This document shows positions 21,324-31,042 of a DNA stretch of 64,000 nt, in pieces. The stretch's first letter is position 1; each line of letters begins with the position of its first letter. Under the pieces are notes generated by a model, which saw nothing but the letters and a program-made list of their open reading frames with translations, was not told where the DNA came from and searched no databases. The stretch is taken from NCBI RefSeq assembly GCF_030544485.1, contig NZ_CP130610.1:3100001-3164000 (forward strand), read 5' to 3'. A program made the translations under genes and the position numbers. This DNA is from Halomonas sp. HAL1. GTDB taxonomy: Bacteria; Pseudomonadota; Gammaproteobacteria; Pseudomonadales; Halomonadaceae.

Positions 21324-22238
21324 TCAATAAACGCTGGGCTCGCCTTCGGGGCGGGTTTTAAAGCGTCTATGCAGCCACAAATATTGCTCTGGGTGCTTGC
21401 GAATGGCCTGCTCAATAAATTGATTGACCTTGGTCGCATCGGCAACCTCGTCATTGCTCGGAAACCCTTCTAACGCTGGCAGGCTTTCGATGGTGTACGT
21501 CGCATTATCGGGGTTGCGGTGAAACATCATCGGCACCACCGACGCGCCAGTCATACGCGCAAGCTTGGCCGTTAAGCGAATCGTCGCCGCCTGCTGACCA
21601 AACAACGGTGCAAACACACTCACATCGCGGCCAAAATCCTGATCTGGCGAGTACCACACCATCCGGCCTGCCTTAAGCTGCCGTACCGCTCCACGCAGGT
21701 CGTAACGGTCAATCGCAACACCAAAATTACGCTTTCTAGCGCGGGTCATAAAACGCTCAAACAGCGGGTTATTATGCGGGCGATAGACCGCGTCAGCAGA
21801 GAAAAATAGCGCATGGATAGCACCGCCTAAATCGAGCGACGAGAAGTGAACACCGATAATGATCACCCCTTTGCCGCGCGCCTGAGCGCGGGCCATGTGC
21901 TCTTCGCCAATATAAGCAACCCGATGGCGCAAGCCTTCACCATTACGACACCAGCCCGTCGCGGTTTCGATGAGACCAATGCCATTAGCGATGAATGACT
22001 CTTTGACGAGTTGCCGCTGTTGTTCGGCGCTCTTTTCGGGAAAGCACAGCGCTATATTGGTGTCGGTAATGCGCCGCCGCCGCTTGGCAAAGCGCCATGC
22101 GAGCAACCCAAGCCCTTTGCCAATACTCATTTTTAACCGCCAGGGCAGCCAGGCGGCAACATACATGGCACCAATCCCGAGCCAAGTGGGCCAGTAACGC
22201 GGGTGGGCAAACGAACGTGGATAACGTGATTTTGACAT
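21324..22238 (-). CDS. lpxL: Lipid A biosynthesis lauroyl-type acyltransferase (LpxL/HtrB family)
   Basis: About 304 residues from the ATG at 22238 (MSKSRYPRSFAHPRYW); the frame is open to 22268, which would overlap alr by 17 bp. Inner-membrane enzyme adding a secondary acyl chain to Kdo2-lipid IV A. One N-terminal hydrophobic segment; catalytic HX4D motif is visible in GVHFSSLDLGG; later PLFGQQAATIRLTAKLARMTGASVVP fits the family (abbreviated here). It follows alr closely. LpxL versus LpxM specificity cannot be decided; the N-terminus resembles LpxL. Confidence 0.85.
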   Translation of the reverse strand: MSKSRYPRSFAHPRYWPTWLGIGAMYVAAWLPWRLKMSIGKGLGLLAWRFAKRRRRITDTNIALCFPEKSAEQQRQLVKESFIANGIGLIETATGWCRNGEGLRHRVAYIGEEHMARAQARGKGVIIIGVHFSSLDLGGAIHALFFSADAVYRPHNNPLFERFMTRARKRNFGVAIDRYDLRGAVRQLKAGRMVWYSPDQDFGRDVSVFAPLFGQQAATIRLTAKLARMTGASVVPMMFHRNPDNATYTIESLPALEGFPSNDEVADATKVNQFIEQAIRKHPEQYLWLHRRFKTRPEGEPSVY

Positions 22239-22251
22239 AAAAAACAACCGT

Positions 22252-23352
22252 TTAATCAGAACGCCCATGATAACGCCGAGGTGCCCGGGGCAGTACCCCT
22301 GTCAGCAGGGTATAGCTGATCGTATCGCAGTAACGGGCCACTTCATCCACCGGCAGTACCTCGCCGTTGCTGGCGCTACCCCATAATACGACTTCGCTGC
22401 CAATGGCGGCATCGGGCACGTCTGTTACATCCACCGTGAGCATATCCATAGAGACTTTACCGGCAATCGCGCAGCGTTGGCCGTTTACCAGCACTGGCGT
22501 ACCATCGCGGGCATGGCGGTCATAGCCGTCACCATAGCCGCAGGCAACCACGGCAATGTGTGAACGCCGCTGCGCACGCCAACGCCCGCTGTAGCCCACG
22601 GGCTCGCCCGCTTCTAGCTCTCGCAGGGCGATAACTTCAGAGCGCAGGGTCATCACTGGCTTCAGTTGCCGGGTGATGTCATTGGCGACTTCTAAGGGGT
22701 CGCTGCCGTAGAGCATGACGCCTGGCCGGTTCCAGTCACCATGCGCCACCGGCCACGCCAGGGTCGCAGGTGAGTTAGCCAGGCATAGCGGCGCCTCTAG
22801 TTCACTGGCCAGCCCCTGGAGCCGTGCCATTTGCTGATTGAAATAACGGCTATCCTGAGCATCGGCAGTGGCAAAATGGCTCATCAGGTGCAGCGAAGCC
22901 ACACTCGGCGCAGCAAGAAGCTGGCGCCAGATAGCAGCGGCCTCTTCAATGGCGAAGCCTAGGCGGTGCATGCCGGAGTCGACTTTTAACCATACCGGGA
23001 TGGGCTGGCGTGGCGTGGCCGCCAACAGTGCATCAACCTGCCACTGGCTATGCACCGCGATCCAGAAACCGTGGGTGTCCACCAGCGCCAGCTCATCAGC
23101 ACTGAAGATGCCTTCAAGCAGCACGATAGGTGTCGTAATGCCACCTTGACGCAACGCGAGAGCCTCTTCGATACAGGCGACGGCAAACGCAGGAGCATGG
23201 GCCTCCAGCGCCTGAGCGCACGCTAGCGCGCCATGGCCGTAAGCATCAGCTTTGATAACGGCCACTGAGCGGCTTTGTGGCGCACAGCGGCACGCCAATT
23301 GATAGTTGTGACGCAGCGCGTCCAGATCAATATCGGCCACAAGGGGGCGCAT
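22252..23352 (-). CDS. alr: Alanine racemase
   Basis: 366 residues from the ATG at 23352; a GTG at 23364 is an alternative four codons upstream. PLP enzyme interconverting L- and D-alanine for peptidoglycan. The PLP lysine is in VAVIKADAYGHGA near the N-terminus, the second catalytic base Tyr in the C-terminal domain, with GYGDGYDRH and KVSMDMLTVDVT. Followed by the lipid A acyltransferase, together an envelope-synthesis pair. Separated from rpoS by a strong terminator. Confidence 0.95.
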   Translation of the reverse strand: MRPLVADIDLDALRHNYQLACRCAPQSRSVAVIKADAYGHGALACAQALEAHAPAFAVACIEEALALRQGGITTPIVLLEGIFSADELALVDTHGFWIAVHSQWQVDALLAATPRQPIPVWLKVDSGMHRLGFAIEEAAAIWRQLLAAPSVASLHLMSHFATADAQDSRYFNQQMARLQGLASELEAPLCLANSPATLAWPVAHGDWNRPGVMLYGSDPLEVANDITRQLKPVMTLRSEVIALRELEAGEPVGYSGRWRAQRRSHIAVVACGYGDGYDRHARDGTPVLVNGQRCAIAGKVSMDMLTVDVTDVPDAAIGSEVVLWGSASNGEVLPVDEVARYCDTISYTLLTGVLPRAPRRYHGRSD

Positions 23353-23411
23353 AGGTTTTCTCACTTACTTGATTCAGCAATAAATGCTTATTAACAAAAA
23401 ATGTCAGCGAT

Positions 23412-23447
23412 AAAAAACCGAGCAAGCACCTATAGGTACTTGCTCGG
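23412..23447 (-). terminator. Rho-independent terminator of rpoS
   Basis: On the minus strand CCGAGCAAG-TACC and GGTG-CTTGCTCGG form a 13-bp stem with one mismatch and a short TATA loop, then six T. Located 50 bp downstream of the rpoS stop. Confidence 0.92.
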
Positions 23448-23496
23448 CTTAGAGGGAAGGCGCGTTTAATAATCACCTTTGTTGCGCTTCAAACAC

Positions 23497-24471
23497 TTAA
23501 GTTTCAAACAAAGCTTCTAACGAGAGACCCTGTTTTTCCAGCGAACGACGCAGCTTTTTCAGCGCTTCGACTTGAATCTGACGTACCCGCTCACGGGTCA
23601 AACCAATTTCGGCACCGACTTCTTCAAGAGTGGCGGATTCGTGACCCCGTAAGCCAAAGCGGCGCACGACAACTTCACGCTGTTTTTCGCTCAGTTCATC
23701 AAGCCAAAGATCAACGTGCTCTTTGACATCGCCATCCACAAGACGCGCTTCAGGCCCCTGCACCTCATCGTCGGTCAACGTATCGATCAGCGGCTTATCG
23801 CTCTCACCGCCCATCGGGTAGTCGACTGACGATACGCGCTCATTGAGGCCGAGCATCTTTTTGACCACCTCGACCGGCTTGTCCAGGTGCTCGGCGATCT
23901 CTTCAGCAGTGGCCTCATGGTCAAACTTCTGGGTCAATTCGCGCGCCGCGCGCAGGTAGATATTGAGCTCTTTGACCACATGAATCGGCAAACGGATCGT
24001 CCGCGTTTGATTCATCAACGCACGCTCAATGGTTTGTCGAATCCACCAAGTGGCATACGTTGAAAAACGAAACCCCCGTTCGGGATCAAACTTTTCAACG
24101 GCGCGGATCAAGCCCAAATTACCTTCTTCGATCAAATCCAGCAGCGTTAAGCCGCGGTTAAGGTAGCGGCGGGCAATCTTTACCACTAGCCGTAAATTGG
24201 ACTCAATCATCCGTGAGCGCCCCAGCGGGTCGCCCTTACGCGCTAAGCGGCCGTAATATACTTCCTCTTCTGGCGTTAATAGTGGCGAAAAGCCGATTTC
24301 GTTGAGGTAGATTTGCGTTGCATCCAAGCTTTGGGTCGATTGTCGATCCTCACGCCCTAGCGCTTTTTCAAAAGCATCTTCTTCTACCGCAATGTCATCA
24401 TCGGTATTATCAAGTGCCTCCTCAGCAGCCTCCAGGTCAACCTCCTGTAGATCTTTCTCCAACATACTCAT
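23497..24471 (-). CDS. rpoS: RNA polymerase sigma factor RpoS (stationary phase/general stress)
   Basis: 324 residues. Group 2 sigma-70 family: a short acidic N-terminus ([14 protein letters not shown]), region 1.2 [14 protein letters not shown], region 2 [20 protein letters not shown] and [15 protein letters not shown], region 4.2 [17 protein letters not shown]. The large non-conserved insert of RpoD is absent, which distinguishes it. GGGGGTAAGG lies six bases before the ATG. It follows nlpD as in E. coli; the main rpoS promoter is often inside nlpD. A leader hairpin lies close to the start. Confidence 0.97.
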   Translation of the reverse strand: MSMLEKDLQEVDLEAAEEALDNTDDDIAVEEDAFEKALGREDRQSTQSLDATQIYLNEIGFSPLLTPEEEVYYGRLARKGDPLGRSRMIESNLRLVVKIARRYLNRGLTLLDLIEEGNLGLIRAVEKFDPERGFRFSTYATWWIRQTIERALMNQTRTIRLPIHVVKELNIYLRAARELTQKFDHEATAEEIAEHLDKPVEVVKKMLGLNERVSSVDYPMGGESDKPLIDTLTDDEVQGPEARLVDGDVKEHVDLWLDELSEKQREVVVRRFGLRGHESATLEEVGAEIGLTRERVRQIQVEALKKLRRSLEKQGLSLEALFET

Positions 24472-24519
24472 GGCCTTACCCCCGTGTTTCGCCTACCCGC
24501 CATTTAGAAAGTCAAAGGG

Positions 24520-24537
24520 GTGCGCTCTAAGGCGCAC
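24520..24537. promoter_or_regulatory. Small hairpin in the rpoS leader
   Basis: GTGCGC and GCGCAC are perfect 6-bp arms with a 6-nt loop, extended imperfectly by GG/CC, about 50-65 nt upstream of the rpoS start. The nlpD-rpoS spacer is 165 bp. A leader structure could affect rpoS translation, as in enterobacteria, but no complementarity to the RBS was established. Confidence 0.35.
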
Positions 24538-24636
24538 ACCATATTATTATGTGACAATTGTTATATGACGCTCGAATACAGCGATTCGGGCAACTTTCAA
24601 GTTAAACGCTGGCCTCCCACGCTACCGTTGAGTGCA

Positions 24637-25704
24637 TTAGCGGGAAGGCAGGAAGTCCATGGGATCTTGAGGCTGGCCGTCACGGCGAACCTCGAAGTGC
24701 AATCGGACATTTTCTGCATCGCTATCCCCCATCGTCGCAATCACTTCACCAGCTTCTACCACGTCATTTTCACTGACCCGCAAGCTGTCGTTATGCGCAT
24801 ACGCACTCAGGAATTGGTCGTTGTGCTTGAGAAGGATGAGGTTGCCATAACCCCTGACGCCGCTGCCCGCATAAACCACAATACCAGGGCCAGCCGCTTT
24901 AACAGGTTGCCCCTTTTCACCGGTGATATCAATCCCGGCAGTGATGCTATCGCCTTGTCCAAATTCCCCAACGACGTTGCCATCGGTCGGCCACTGCCAA
25001 TTAATCGTTTCAGCGGGCGTATAGGTACGCGAAGAGCGATCAACGCTGGTACTTTGTGTAGCAGGGGCAGCTGCAGGCTCGGGTTCTGATACTGGCTGCG
25101 GTTCAGGTTCTGACGCTGGCTCAGGTTCAGGCTGAGCGGCAGGCTCAGGGTCGGCAGCTGCGACCACTTCAGGCTCAGGCGTGGAGGCAGAGGTATTACT
25201 GCTAGGCGAAGAATCAGCCACTTGTTCCGCAGCCTCTACGGCATCGCGTTCAGCGGTTAGGCGCTGGTTACGTTGGATCGCGGATTCGTCGGGCAAAAGC
25301 CAGTCGAGTTCCTGGTCATCACTTGCTACAGAAGCTGCTTGCGGGTTCAGCCCGGTCGCCACGGCGCCACCACCACTGGTGTTATTAGCAGTTGGCTGGC
25401 TACTGGCGGCTGATGACGTTGAGGCACCTTCGCGCAGAGCGATGGTTTGCCCTGGCCGAATTTGGTACGGCGCGTCAATATTGTTCATTGCCGCCAACTG
25501 GCGATAATCCAAATTGTGCTGCCATGCGATGCCATACAGCGTGTCGCCTGCTTTAACAGTGTACTGGGGTGAGTTTTCCACCGCTTGGCGTGCTTGGCTT
25601 AAATCACGCACTTGGGGGCTTCCAACTTGTTGGCTGGCACAGCCAGCAATTGCTAATGCCAGCGCCGACATCATCAGTACTTTAAGACTATAACCTTTAC
25701 GCAT
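24637..25704 (-). CDS. nlpD: Murein hydrolase activator lipoprotein NlpD
   Basis: 355 residues from the ATG at 25704, which has AAGGAGT upstream. Lipoprotein signal with lipobox LAIAGC at residues ~16-21; LysM domain (YTVKAGDTLYGIAWQH) near residue 50; a long Pro/Glu repeat linker (PEPEPASEPEPQPVSEPEP); C-terminal LytM/M23 domain (TAGIDITGEKGQPVKAAGPG, VRLHFEVRRDG). The zinc ligands of active M23 peptidases are partly missing, as in NlpD proteins that activate AmiC rather than cut peptidoglycan. It lies between popT and rpoS. Confidence 0.93.
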   Translation of the reverse strand: MRKGYSLKVLMMSALALAIAGCASQQVGSPQVRDLSQARQAVENSPQYTVKAGDTLYGIAWQHNLDYRQLAAMNNIDAPYQIRPGQTIALREGASTSSAASSQPTANNTSGGGAVATGLNPQAASVASDDQELDWLLPDESAIQRNQRLTAERDAVEAAEQVADSSPSSNTSASTPEPEVVAAADPEPAAQPEPEPASEPEPQPVSEPEPAAAPATQSTSVDRSSRTYTPAETINWQWPTDGNVVGEFGQGDSITAGIDITGEKGQPVKAAGPGIVVYAGSGVRGYGNLILLKHNDQFLSAYAHNDSLRVSENDVVEAGEVIATMGDSDAENVRLHFEVRRDGQPQDPMDFLPSR

Positions 25705-25711
25705 ATAAACC

Positions 25712-26671
25712 TTACTCCTTTTCAGCGCCAAGCTTGGTATCGATGGGCCGACGATCCGCGTGCCGGTTGAGTAACACAACAATCAGTGCCCCCAAGGCCA
25801 TTAGCGCGACAACGCCAGCTACTTGTGCCGAGGCACCGGTCAATACGGCATAGTCAGCGGGCAACAAATAACGATGCTCCAAAGGGATCATTTGCCCTTC
25901 TGGCCCTATTTGATAGCGTAACAGTTCACGCCATGGCCAGAGAACCGGTAACGAACCGACAATAAACCCCAGCAGCAGTTGCATGGTCGAGGTGTGGTGG
26001 CGTCGTAGCAGCCAGGACAACAAGCGTGAAAACAACGCTAAACCCACCACGCAGCCCATTCCAAACAGAATAATAATGCCCAGATCAAAGCTGCGAATTG
26101 CCCCCATGATGGTGCCGTAGAGCCCCATTGTCAGCAATAGAAAGCTGCCTGATACCCCTGGCAGTAGCATGGCGCTGATGGCAATGCATCCTGCCACCAT
26201 CACTACCAACGCCTCGTTGCCCAGCAGCAGCACCAGCGGCATCATGCCTGGCAACGCTTGGGCTAGCACTAACCCCACCAACAACGGCAGCAGATACCAG
26301 AGTTTCCAGCCGCTACTCGCCTGCCCGACCACCAGTGCGGAGGCCGCCACAAGGCCAAAAAAGAACCCGTCCAACAGCAGTGGATGCGCTTCCATCAACC
26401 ATAGTGCTAAATGCGCAACGCTAAATAGGCTAACCGCAACACCCGCCAATAGCGGCACCAGAAAGGCTAGATTCAGATGGAGACTCAGGGCTTTCCAACC
26501 ACCTTGACGCCATACACCAATCGCACTTGGGCCAAATTGCTTGATGGTGTTAATCAGCTCTTCATAAATACCGCTAATAAACGCAATCGTACCTCCCGAC
26601 ACACCGGGTACCGCATCGGCGGCGCCCATCCCTGCGCCACGTAAAAATATTCCCAAGGGTTGCCGCTTCAA
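25712..26671 (-). CDS. popT: DUF368 membrane protein, PopT-type undecaprenyl-phosphate translocase
   Basis: 319 residues with about eight to nine hydrophobic segments. The family signature GMGAADAVPGVSGGTIAFISG is at the N-terminus (shown in part), and an internal second copy-like AISAMLLPGVSGSFLLL lies near residue 165, fitting an inverted-repeat membrane protein. DUF368 proteins (PopT) are reported to recycle undecaprenyl phosphate across the inner membrane for envelope polymer synthesis. Overlaps pcm by 4 bp and ends 7 bp before the nlpD start, so it belongs to the surE-pcm-popT-nlpD-rpoS transcript. Confidence 0.88.
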   Translation of the reverse strand: MKRQPLGIFLRGAGMGAADAVPGVSGGTIAFISGIYEELINTIKQFGPSAIGVWRQGGWKALSLHLNLAFLVPLLAGVAVSLFSVAHLALWLMEAHPLLLDGFFFGLVAASALVVGQASSGWKLWYLLPLLVGLVLAQALPGMMPLVLLLGNEALVVMVAGCIAISAMLLPGVSGSFLLLTMGLYGTIMGAIRSFDLGIIILFGMGCVVGLALFSRLLSWLLRRHHTSTMQLLLGFIVGSLPVLWPWRELLRYQIGPEGQMIPLEHRYLLPADYAVLTGASAQVAGVVALMALGALIVVLLNRHADRRPIDTKLGAEKE

Positions 26672-27345
26672 TCCACTACTCCTTGCAGTAAAGGTACAAA
26701 ACGTACGGGCTCAAGCCGCCGTTTTTCAAAGGCACTGCCGATGCGCTTTACCTGAGTAAGCCACTGGCTGCCATCGGGATCTTCCAAGGGGGCGATCAGC
26801 ACCCCGTCGTTACTCAATTGTTCTAGTAGCGATGTGGGCAGTGTATGAGCGCAGGCGGTTAGCAAAATAACATCAAACGGTGCCACTTCAGGCCAACCAT
26901 AGCCTCCATCCGCCACTGCTAGCGTGGCGGGGGCCGTAAGCCGCCGTAACCGCTCGGCCGCACGCTCGTGCAACGCACCAATGCGCTCAATGGAGTAGAG
27001 CTCTTCTACCAAGCGCGACAATATTAACGTTTGATAGCCAGACCCGGTGCCCAGTTCCAATACCCGGCGTGGCCCGGCGCGCAGCACAAGCTCGGTCATC
27101 CGCGCCACAATGAACGGCTGCGATAACGTTTGGCCAAAGCCAATCGGTAAGGCGGTATCTTCATAGGCGCGATGCGCCAGCGCCTCATCCACAAACAAAT
27201 GACGCGGTTCACTGGCCATGACCTTCAGCACGCGAGCATCGTTGATGCCTTGCTGCATGAGGCGCTCGACCATTCGGTCGCGGGTACGCTGGGAGGTCAT
27301 GCCGCGACCGCGCAGCTCAGCAGGGGAGATATCAGGCAAAAACAT
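26668..27345 (-). CDS. pcm: Protein-L-isoaspartate O-methyltransferase
   Basis: 225 residues from the ATG at 27345, which has AGGA eight bases upstream and overlaps surE by 14 bp; the ATG at 27300 ([10 protein letters not shown]) is an alternative with a weak RBS. SAM-dependent repair of isoaspartyl residues in damaged proteins. Visible: [20 protein letters not shown] (substrate loop), [15 protein letters not shown] (SAM motif I), and C-terminal [10 protein letters not shown]. Coupled to popT through a 4-bp overlap. Confidence 0.95.
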   Translation of the reverse strand: MFLPDISPAELRGRGMTSQRTRDRMVERLMQQGINDARVLKVMASEPRHLFVDEALAHRAYEDTALPIGFGQTLSQPFIVARMTELVLRAGPRRVLELGTGSGYQTLILSRLVEELYSIERIGALHERAAERLRRLTAPATLAVADGGYGWPEVAPFDVILLTACAHTLPTSLLEQLSNDGVLIAPLEDPDGSQWLTQVKRIGSAFEKRRLEPVRFVPLLQGVVD

Positions 27346-28078
27346 CCAACCAATCCTGCACATCGTTAAGCGCGGGGTGGCGCGTCAGGTCTGTTTGTAA
27401 CGGTGTAATCGATACAAAGCCCGCTTCAACAGCGGCAAAATCGGTATCTTCACCATCATCGGCATTGGCTGCTACCGGCGCAATCCAATAGCGGGTACGC
27501 CCTCGCGGGTCTTTTACCGGCAACGGTTTTTCAGCTGGCCCGCGGTACCCCAGGCGGGTAACTTTAACGCCTTTAATCTCTTCCCAGGGTACATCAGGGA
27601 CATTGACGTTAAGCAGCGTACGCGGCGGTAGCGAGAGTTGATCCGCAGCGCCAATCAACGTGGCAGCCACTCTTCCGGCGGTAGCGAAGTGGCGCTCGCC
27701 GCATAGTGACATGGCAATCGCGGTCATGCCTAGGTTGCGCCCTTCCATCGCCGCCGCAACGGTGCCGGAATAGAGCACATCGTCGCCCAGGTTACTGCCG
27801 TGGTTAATCCCTGAGATCACTAAATCAGGCTTTTCATCCCATACACCGTGAACGCCTAAATAGACGCAGTCGGCAGGGGTACCATCAACGCTATAAAAGC
27901 CGTTATCAAGCGCCGTTAATGAGAGCGGCCGTGACAAGGTAAGCGAATTACTGGCACCGCTGCGGTCTCGATCAGGCGCCACCACGCGCATATTGGCGTG
28001 CGACAGCAGCGCATCGTGTAGCGCACGCAACCCAGGCGCGTAAACACCGTCATCATTTGAAAGCAGTAGTCGCCGCAT
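27332..28078 (-). CDS. surE: 5'/3'-nucleotidase SurE
   Basis: 248 residues, standard for SurE, a metal-dependent nucleoside-monophosphate phosphatase important in stationary phase. The N-terminal [16 protein letters not shown] contains the metal-binding DD pair; [17 protein letters not shown] and [24 protein letters not shown] (abbreviated family motifs) follow. The start ATG has GGGAGAGCC upstream. It overlaps pcm and starts the surE-pcm-popT-nlpD-rpoS segment; a 155-bp spacer separates it from truD. Confidence 0.97.
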   Translation of the reverse strand: MRRLLLSNDDGVYAPGLRALHDALLSHANMRVVAPDRDRSGASNSLTLSRPLSLTALDNGFYSVDGTPADCVYLGVHGVWDEKPDLVISGINHGSNLGDDVLYSGTVAAAMEGRNLGMTAIAMSLCGERHFATAGRVAATLIGAADQLSLPPRTLLNVNVPDVPWEEIKGVKVTRLGYRGPAEKPLPVKDPRGRTRYWIAPVAANADDGEDTDFAAVEAGFVSITPLQTDLTRHPALNDVQDWLDVFA

Positions 28079-28233
28079 AGTGGCTCTCCCTTTTTATATG
28101 TACAAGAGTCATTAGCGCCAGCGTCATGAGCACACAGCATAAACGCGAAAGGTAACAACTCCTATCCATCACTTTTAGCAAACTTTTTAACGTCTTATAG
28201 CTATTCTGACGACTGACGTGACGCCGCCCACCG

Positions 28234-29268
28234 CTATCCACCCATCTCTATCAGCTCACCAAGCACAGCGGTAGCAAAGCTACCGCGAGGCAACGAAAAA
28301 GAAAGCCGTACGGCGTCAGCTTCCCAAGTAAGCTGTGGTTCCAGCAGCCGCATCCGCAGCGCACGGCGTGCCTGCTTAACCCCGCTGCGCTCCAAACCAC
28401 TACACAAGCCGGGATACTGCTGCTGCAAATACGTTTCATAGCTAGCAGCGTCACCCTGACCGGCTTCGCCAACGCCCCAGAGCACCCCCGTTGGATGCAC
28501 ATCCAGCGCCATGGCGCGGGACTGAAGCGTCGCATCGGTGGCGTCAATATGAAACACGCTTTGAGTGCCATCCAACATTAAGGTGTCGCCCGCCAAGGGT
28601 TGCGTCCAAGTGCCATCCGCAATGCGAGTGCTGAGCAGTTCGTTAAACAAAAAGCTGCGCGCGGTAGAAAGCATCATACCTTGACGGTCGTCCCGTTTAC
28701 GCCAACCTCTGTTAAGTAGTGCTTCTGCGCGCTGAAGATTATGCCCTTCGTGACCAAAGCGCTGGGGGCCGAAATAGTTGGGCACACCAGTCTGACAAAG
28801 CGCTTCCCAGCGGCTGATAAAATCGTCGCTTGCTATGGCCTCACCGCTCAGGCGTAAGACAAACCGATTAGTACGGTGAACCCCGCGCTTAAGCTTACGC
28901 GGGTGGCGCGCCTGCTCAACCACCGTGATGCCCTGGGCATTAAGCGATTGCTCTAAGTCAGGCGGCGCATCGCGCCCTGGCAGATGCACGCTCAGCCACT
29001 GGCGGGTCACGGCAATACGATCCTTCATCCCGGAGTAACCAATATCACGGGGCGTTACGTCACAAAGCCGACTTAATAACTTAACCACCTCTAACGTGGA
29101 TTGGTTGCGTTTTTCAACTCGCAACCACAGGTGTTCCCCGTGCGCCTCGGGAGTAAAATCAAGCTGCTCGTCAACCCAGAAATCTTCCGGCTGAGCACGA
29201 TACTGACCGGCTTTAGGCGGGCCAAACAGAGGGTCTAAGCTGCACTGCCAGACAGGCATATTAATCAT
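28234..29268 (-). CDS. truD: tRNA pseudouridine(13) synthase TruD
   Basis: 344 residues from the ATG at 29268 (MINMPVWQC), chosen for the GAGG six bases upstream; it overlaps ispF by 8 bp. Pseudouridine synthase that modifies U13 of tRNA-Glu. Motifs: [25 protein letters not shown], and the catalytic [15 protein letters not shown] with its Asp; [18 protein letters not shown] follows. Part of the ftsB-ispD-ispF-truD run. Confidence 0.96.
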   Translation of the reverse strand: MINMPVWQCSLDPLFGPPKAGQYRAQPEDFWVDEQLDFTPEAHGEHLWLRVEKRNQSTLEVVKLLSRLCDVTPRDIGYSGMKDRIAVTRQWLSVHLPGRDAPPDLEQSLNAQGITVVEQARHPRKLKRGVHRTNRFVLRLSGEAIASDDFISRWEALCQTGVPNYFGPQRFGHEGHNLQRAEALLNRGWRKRDDRQGMMLSTARSFLFNELLSTRIADGTWTQPLAGDTLMLDGTQSVFHIDATDATLQSRAMALDVHPTGVLWGVGEAGQGDAASYETYLQQQYPGLCSGLERSGVKQARRALRMRLLEPQLTWEADAVRLSFSLPRGSFATAVLGELIEMGG

Positions 29269-29749
29269 TAAGCGCCTCTGCACGGTCTAGTAGCACCACT
29301 GCCTCCGCGGCGATGCCTTCACCGCGCCCGGTGAAACCTAATCGTTCAGTAGTGGTGGCTTTAACATTGACTTGACCAAGCGCGACACCTAGGTCGGCGG
29401 CAATAACTTCCCGCATTGCCTCGATATGCGGCGCCATTTTAGGCGCTTGCGCCATTAGCGTGGCGTCCAGATTGACCACGCCATAGCCCTGGCCCTGAAC
29501 AAGTGTGACCACATGGCGCAACAGTTCGCGGCTATCAGCCCCCGCCCACGTTGGGTCGGTATCGGGAAAATGGCGGCCAATATCGCCCAGCGCACAGGCA
29601 CCTAACAGCGCATCGCTCACAGCGTGCAGCAGCACATCGCCATCGGAGTGCGCCACGAAGCCATGGTCAAACGGCAGCTTAACGCCACCGATCATCAGGT
29701 GATCACCGGGGCCGAAACGGTGGACATCGAATCCGTGGCCAATACGCAT
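29261..29749 (-). CDS. ispF: 2-C-methyl-D-erythritol 2,4-cyclodiphosphate synthase
   Basis: 162 residues, normal for IspF trimers. Forms the cyclodiphosphate in the MEP isoprenoid pathway. Metal-binding [11 protein letters not shown] at the N-terminus, then [18 protein letters not shown], and a C-terminal [20 protein letters not shown]. It follows ispD by 17 bp and overlaps truD, so the two consecutive pathway enzymes are co-transcribed. Confidence 0.97.
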   Translation of the reverse strand: MRIGHGFDVHRFGPGDHLMIGGVKLPFDHGFVAHSDGDVLLHAVSDALLGACALGDIGRHFPDTDPTWAGADSRELLRHVVTLVQGQGYGVVNLDATLMAQAPKMAPHIEAMREVIAADLGVALGQVNVKATTTERLGFTGRGEGIAAEAVVLLDRAEALND

Positions 29750-29766
29750 TACTAAGCTCCTAATGA

Positions 29767-30474
29767 TTAAAGCCTGTCAGGCAGGTTAGCGGCTTGCGCC
29801 GCCATAATCGCAGCTGCCAGCGCTAAGTCGTCTGGGTGGGTAATTTTCAGGTTATCGCGCCGCCCGCTTACTAATTGCGGCCATTCGCCCAGGGCTTCGA
29901 CTGCCGAGGCTTCATCGGTTACCAGTGTTTGCTGCTGGCGGGCGGTTTCCAGCGCACGCCGCAGTAGCGCGTAACGAAAACCTTGGGGCGTTAGCGCATG
30001 CCATAAGCCATCCCGAGGTTCGGTTCGCGAACTCAGGCGCTGGTTATCGGCACGCTTCATGGTATCGGCTACCGGCATCGCCAAGAGCGCGCCAGCGGGG
30101 TGTGTCGACGCGGCTTGATAGAGCGCCTGCAGGTCGTTCACAGTAATACAGGGACGCGCCACATCATGCACCATCACTACATCATCACCCTCAGCCGCCA
30201 TGGCGTGCAGCGCATTTAACACGCTGTCCATTCGCTCGTTGCCACCTGGCACTCGCTGCCAGTCCGCAAAAGGTACCCAGCCCGGTGAAAACCAGCGGTC
30301 ATCAGCATCTAAACAGAGTACCAAGCGGGCGTGGGGAAAGGCGTGATGCAGCCGAGCCAAGGTATGCGCCAACACCGGCTGTTCATCGGCCAAGGTTAAA
30401 TACTGTTTAGGCTTGTCTGCCCCCATGCGGCGACCTTGGCCCGCCGCAGGAACGATTAGCCAGGTTTGGCTCAC
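29767..30474 (-). CDS. ispD: 2-C-methyl-D-erythritol 4-phosphate cytidylyltransferase
   Basis: 235 residues. Adds CMP to MEP in isoprenoid synthesis. The CTP-binding loop [18 protein letters not shown] is at the N-terminus; [11 protein letters not shown] and the C-terminal [19 protein letters not shown] are family motifs. Overlaps ftsB by 4 bp and precedes ispF. Two ORF ends fit perfectly with the conserved ftsB-ispD-ispF order. Confidence 0.97.
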   Translation of the reverse strand: MSQTWLIVPAAGQGRRMGADKPKQYLTLADEQPVLAHTLARLHHAFPHARLVLCLDADDRWFSPGWVPFADWQRVPGGNERMDSVLNALHAMAAEGDDVVMVHDVARPCITVNDLQALYQAASTHPAGALLAMPVADTMKRADNQRLSSRTEPRDGLWHALTPQGFRYALLRRALETARQQQTLVTDEASAVEALGEWPQLVSGRRDNLKITHPDDLALAAAIMAAQAANLPDRL

Positions 30475-30812
30475 TGTGCCGGCTCCTGGGGAGCGACCAG
30501 ACCCGCATTAATACCGATCAGCTCATTCTCAATTGCCACACCAGGCACCCAGAAAAATTGTTCATCGGTACGCACCATGCCCATATCGCTACGCGCCCGT
30601 TCCTCTATGGCGTCTAAACCGTTTTTTAAATCCGTCACTTCGGCCGCCAGCCGCGCATTGCGCTCGCGCATGGGCACATTGGCCGCTTCTTGCACCGCCA
30701 CACGTTGCTCCACACGCTGTAAATCGCTCCAGCCGCCGTTACCTAGCCACAATTCGTATTGAAGCAGTGCCACCACCGCGAGCAATGTTATCACTAGCCA
30801 TTTGCGCATCAT
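30471..30812 (-). CDS. ftsB: Cell division protein FtsB
   Basis: 113 residues from the ATG at 30812, preceded by AGGGAGAGC. Bitopic inner-membrane protein: a short cytoplasmic MMRKW, one membrane segment (LVITLLAVVALLQYELWLG), then a periplasmic leucine-zipper-like coiled coil (LQRVEQRVAVQEA through ARLAAEVTDLKNGLDAIEE) and C-terminal RSDMGMVRTDEQFF. It works with FtsL and FtsQ in divisome activation. Translationally coupled to ispD. The usual upstream eno is replaced by an acyltransferase gene and a tandem-repeat tract. Confidence 0.95.
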   Translation of the reverse strand: MMRKWLVITLLAVVALLQYELWLGNGGWSDLQRVEQRVAVQEAANVPMRERNARLAAEVTDLKNGLDAIEERARSDMGMVRTDEQFFWVPGVAIENELIGINAGLVAPQEPAQ

Positions 30813-30946
30813 TGCTCTCCCTTGGTATATGGCTGGGTTTATTAAAAGCACTGGCTGAATCAACCTCTGCGCTGATCCGCTAAAGAGCGCTTATCGGCGC
30901 GCATTATGCCATTAAGGGGCAACACCAGCGAGCCGCGCCTTACTTT

Positions 30947-31042
30947 AATGTCGGTTTTAATAGCAGTTTTAATATCGGTTTTAATGTCGACTTAAATGAC
31001 GGCGTAAATGATCGTTAAAATCACTGCTTAAATGGCAGCGCT
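30947..31042. repeat. Degenerate 12-bp tandem repeat, eight units
   Basis: Eight successive 12-bp units begin with AAT at 30947, 30959, 30971, 30983, 30995, 31007, 31019 and 31031. The first four are close to AATGTCGGTTTT; the later ones decay. The array runs from the ftsB upstream region into the last codons of the acyltransferase gene, so units 7-8 are partly coding. The period equals four codons. It is not a CRISPR array (no unique spacers). Role unknown. Confidence 0.8.

Noticed and set aside
29925..30883. Plus-strand ORFs opposite ispD and ftsB
   Set aside because: Shadow frames of conserved genes, without Shine-Dalgarno or recognisable domains.
30947..31042. CRISPR array
   Set aside because: Units are contiguous 12-bp degenerate repeats without spacers, and there are no cas genes in the window.
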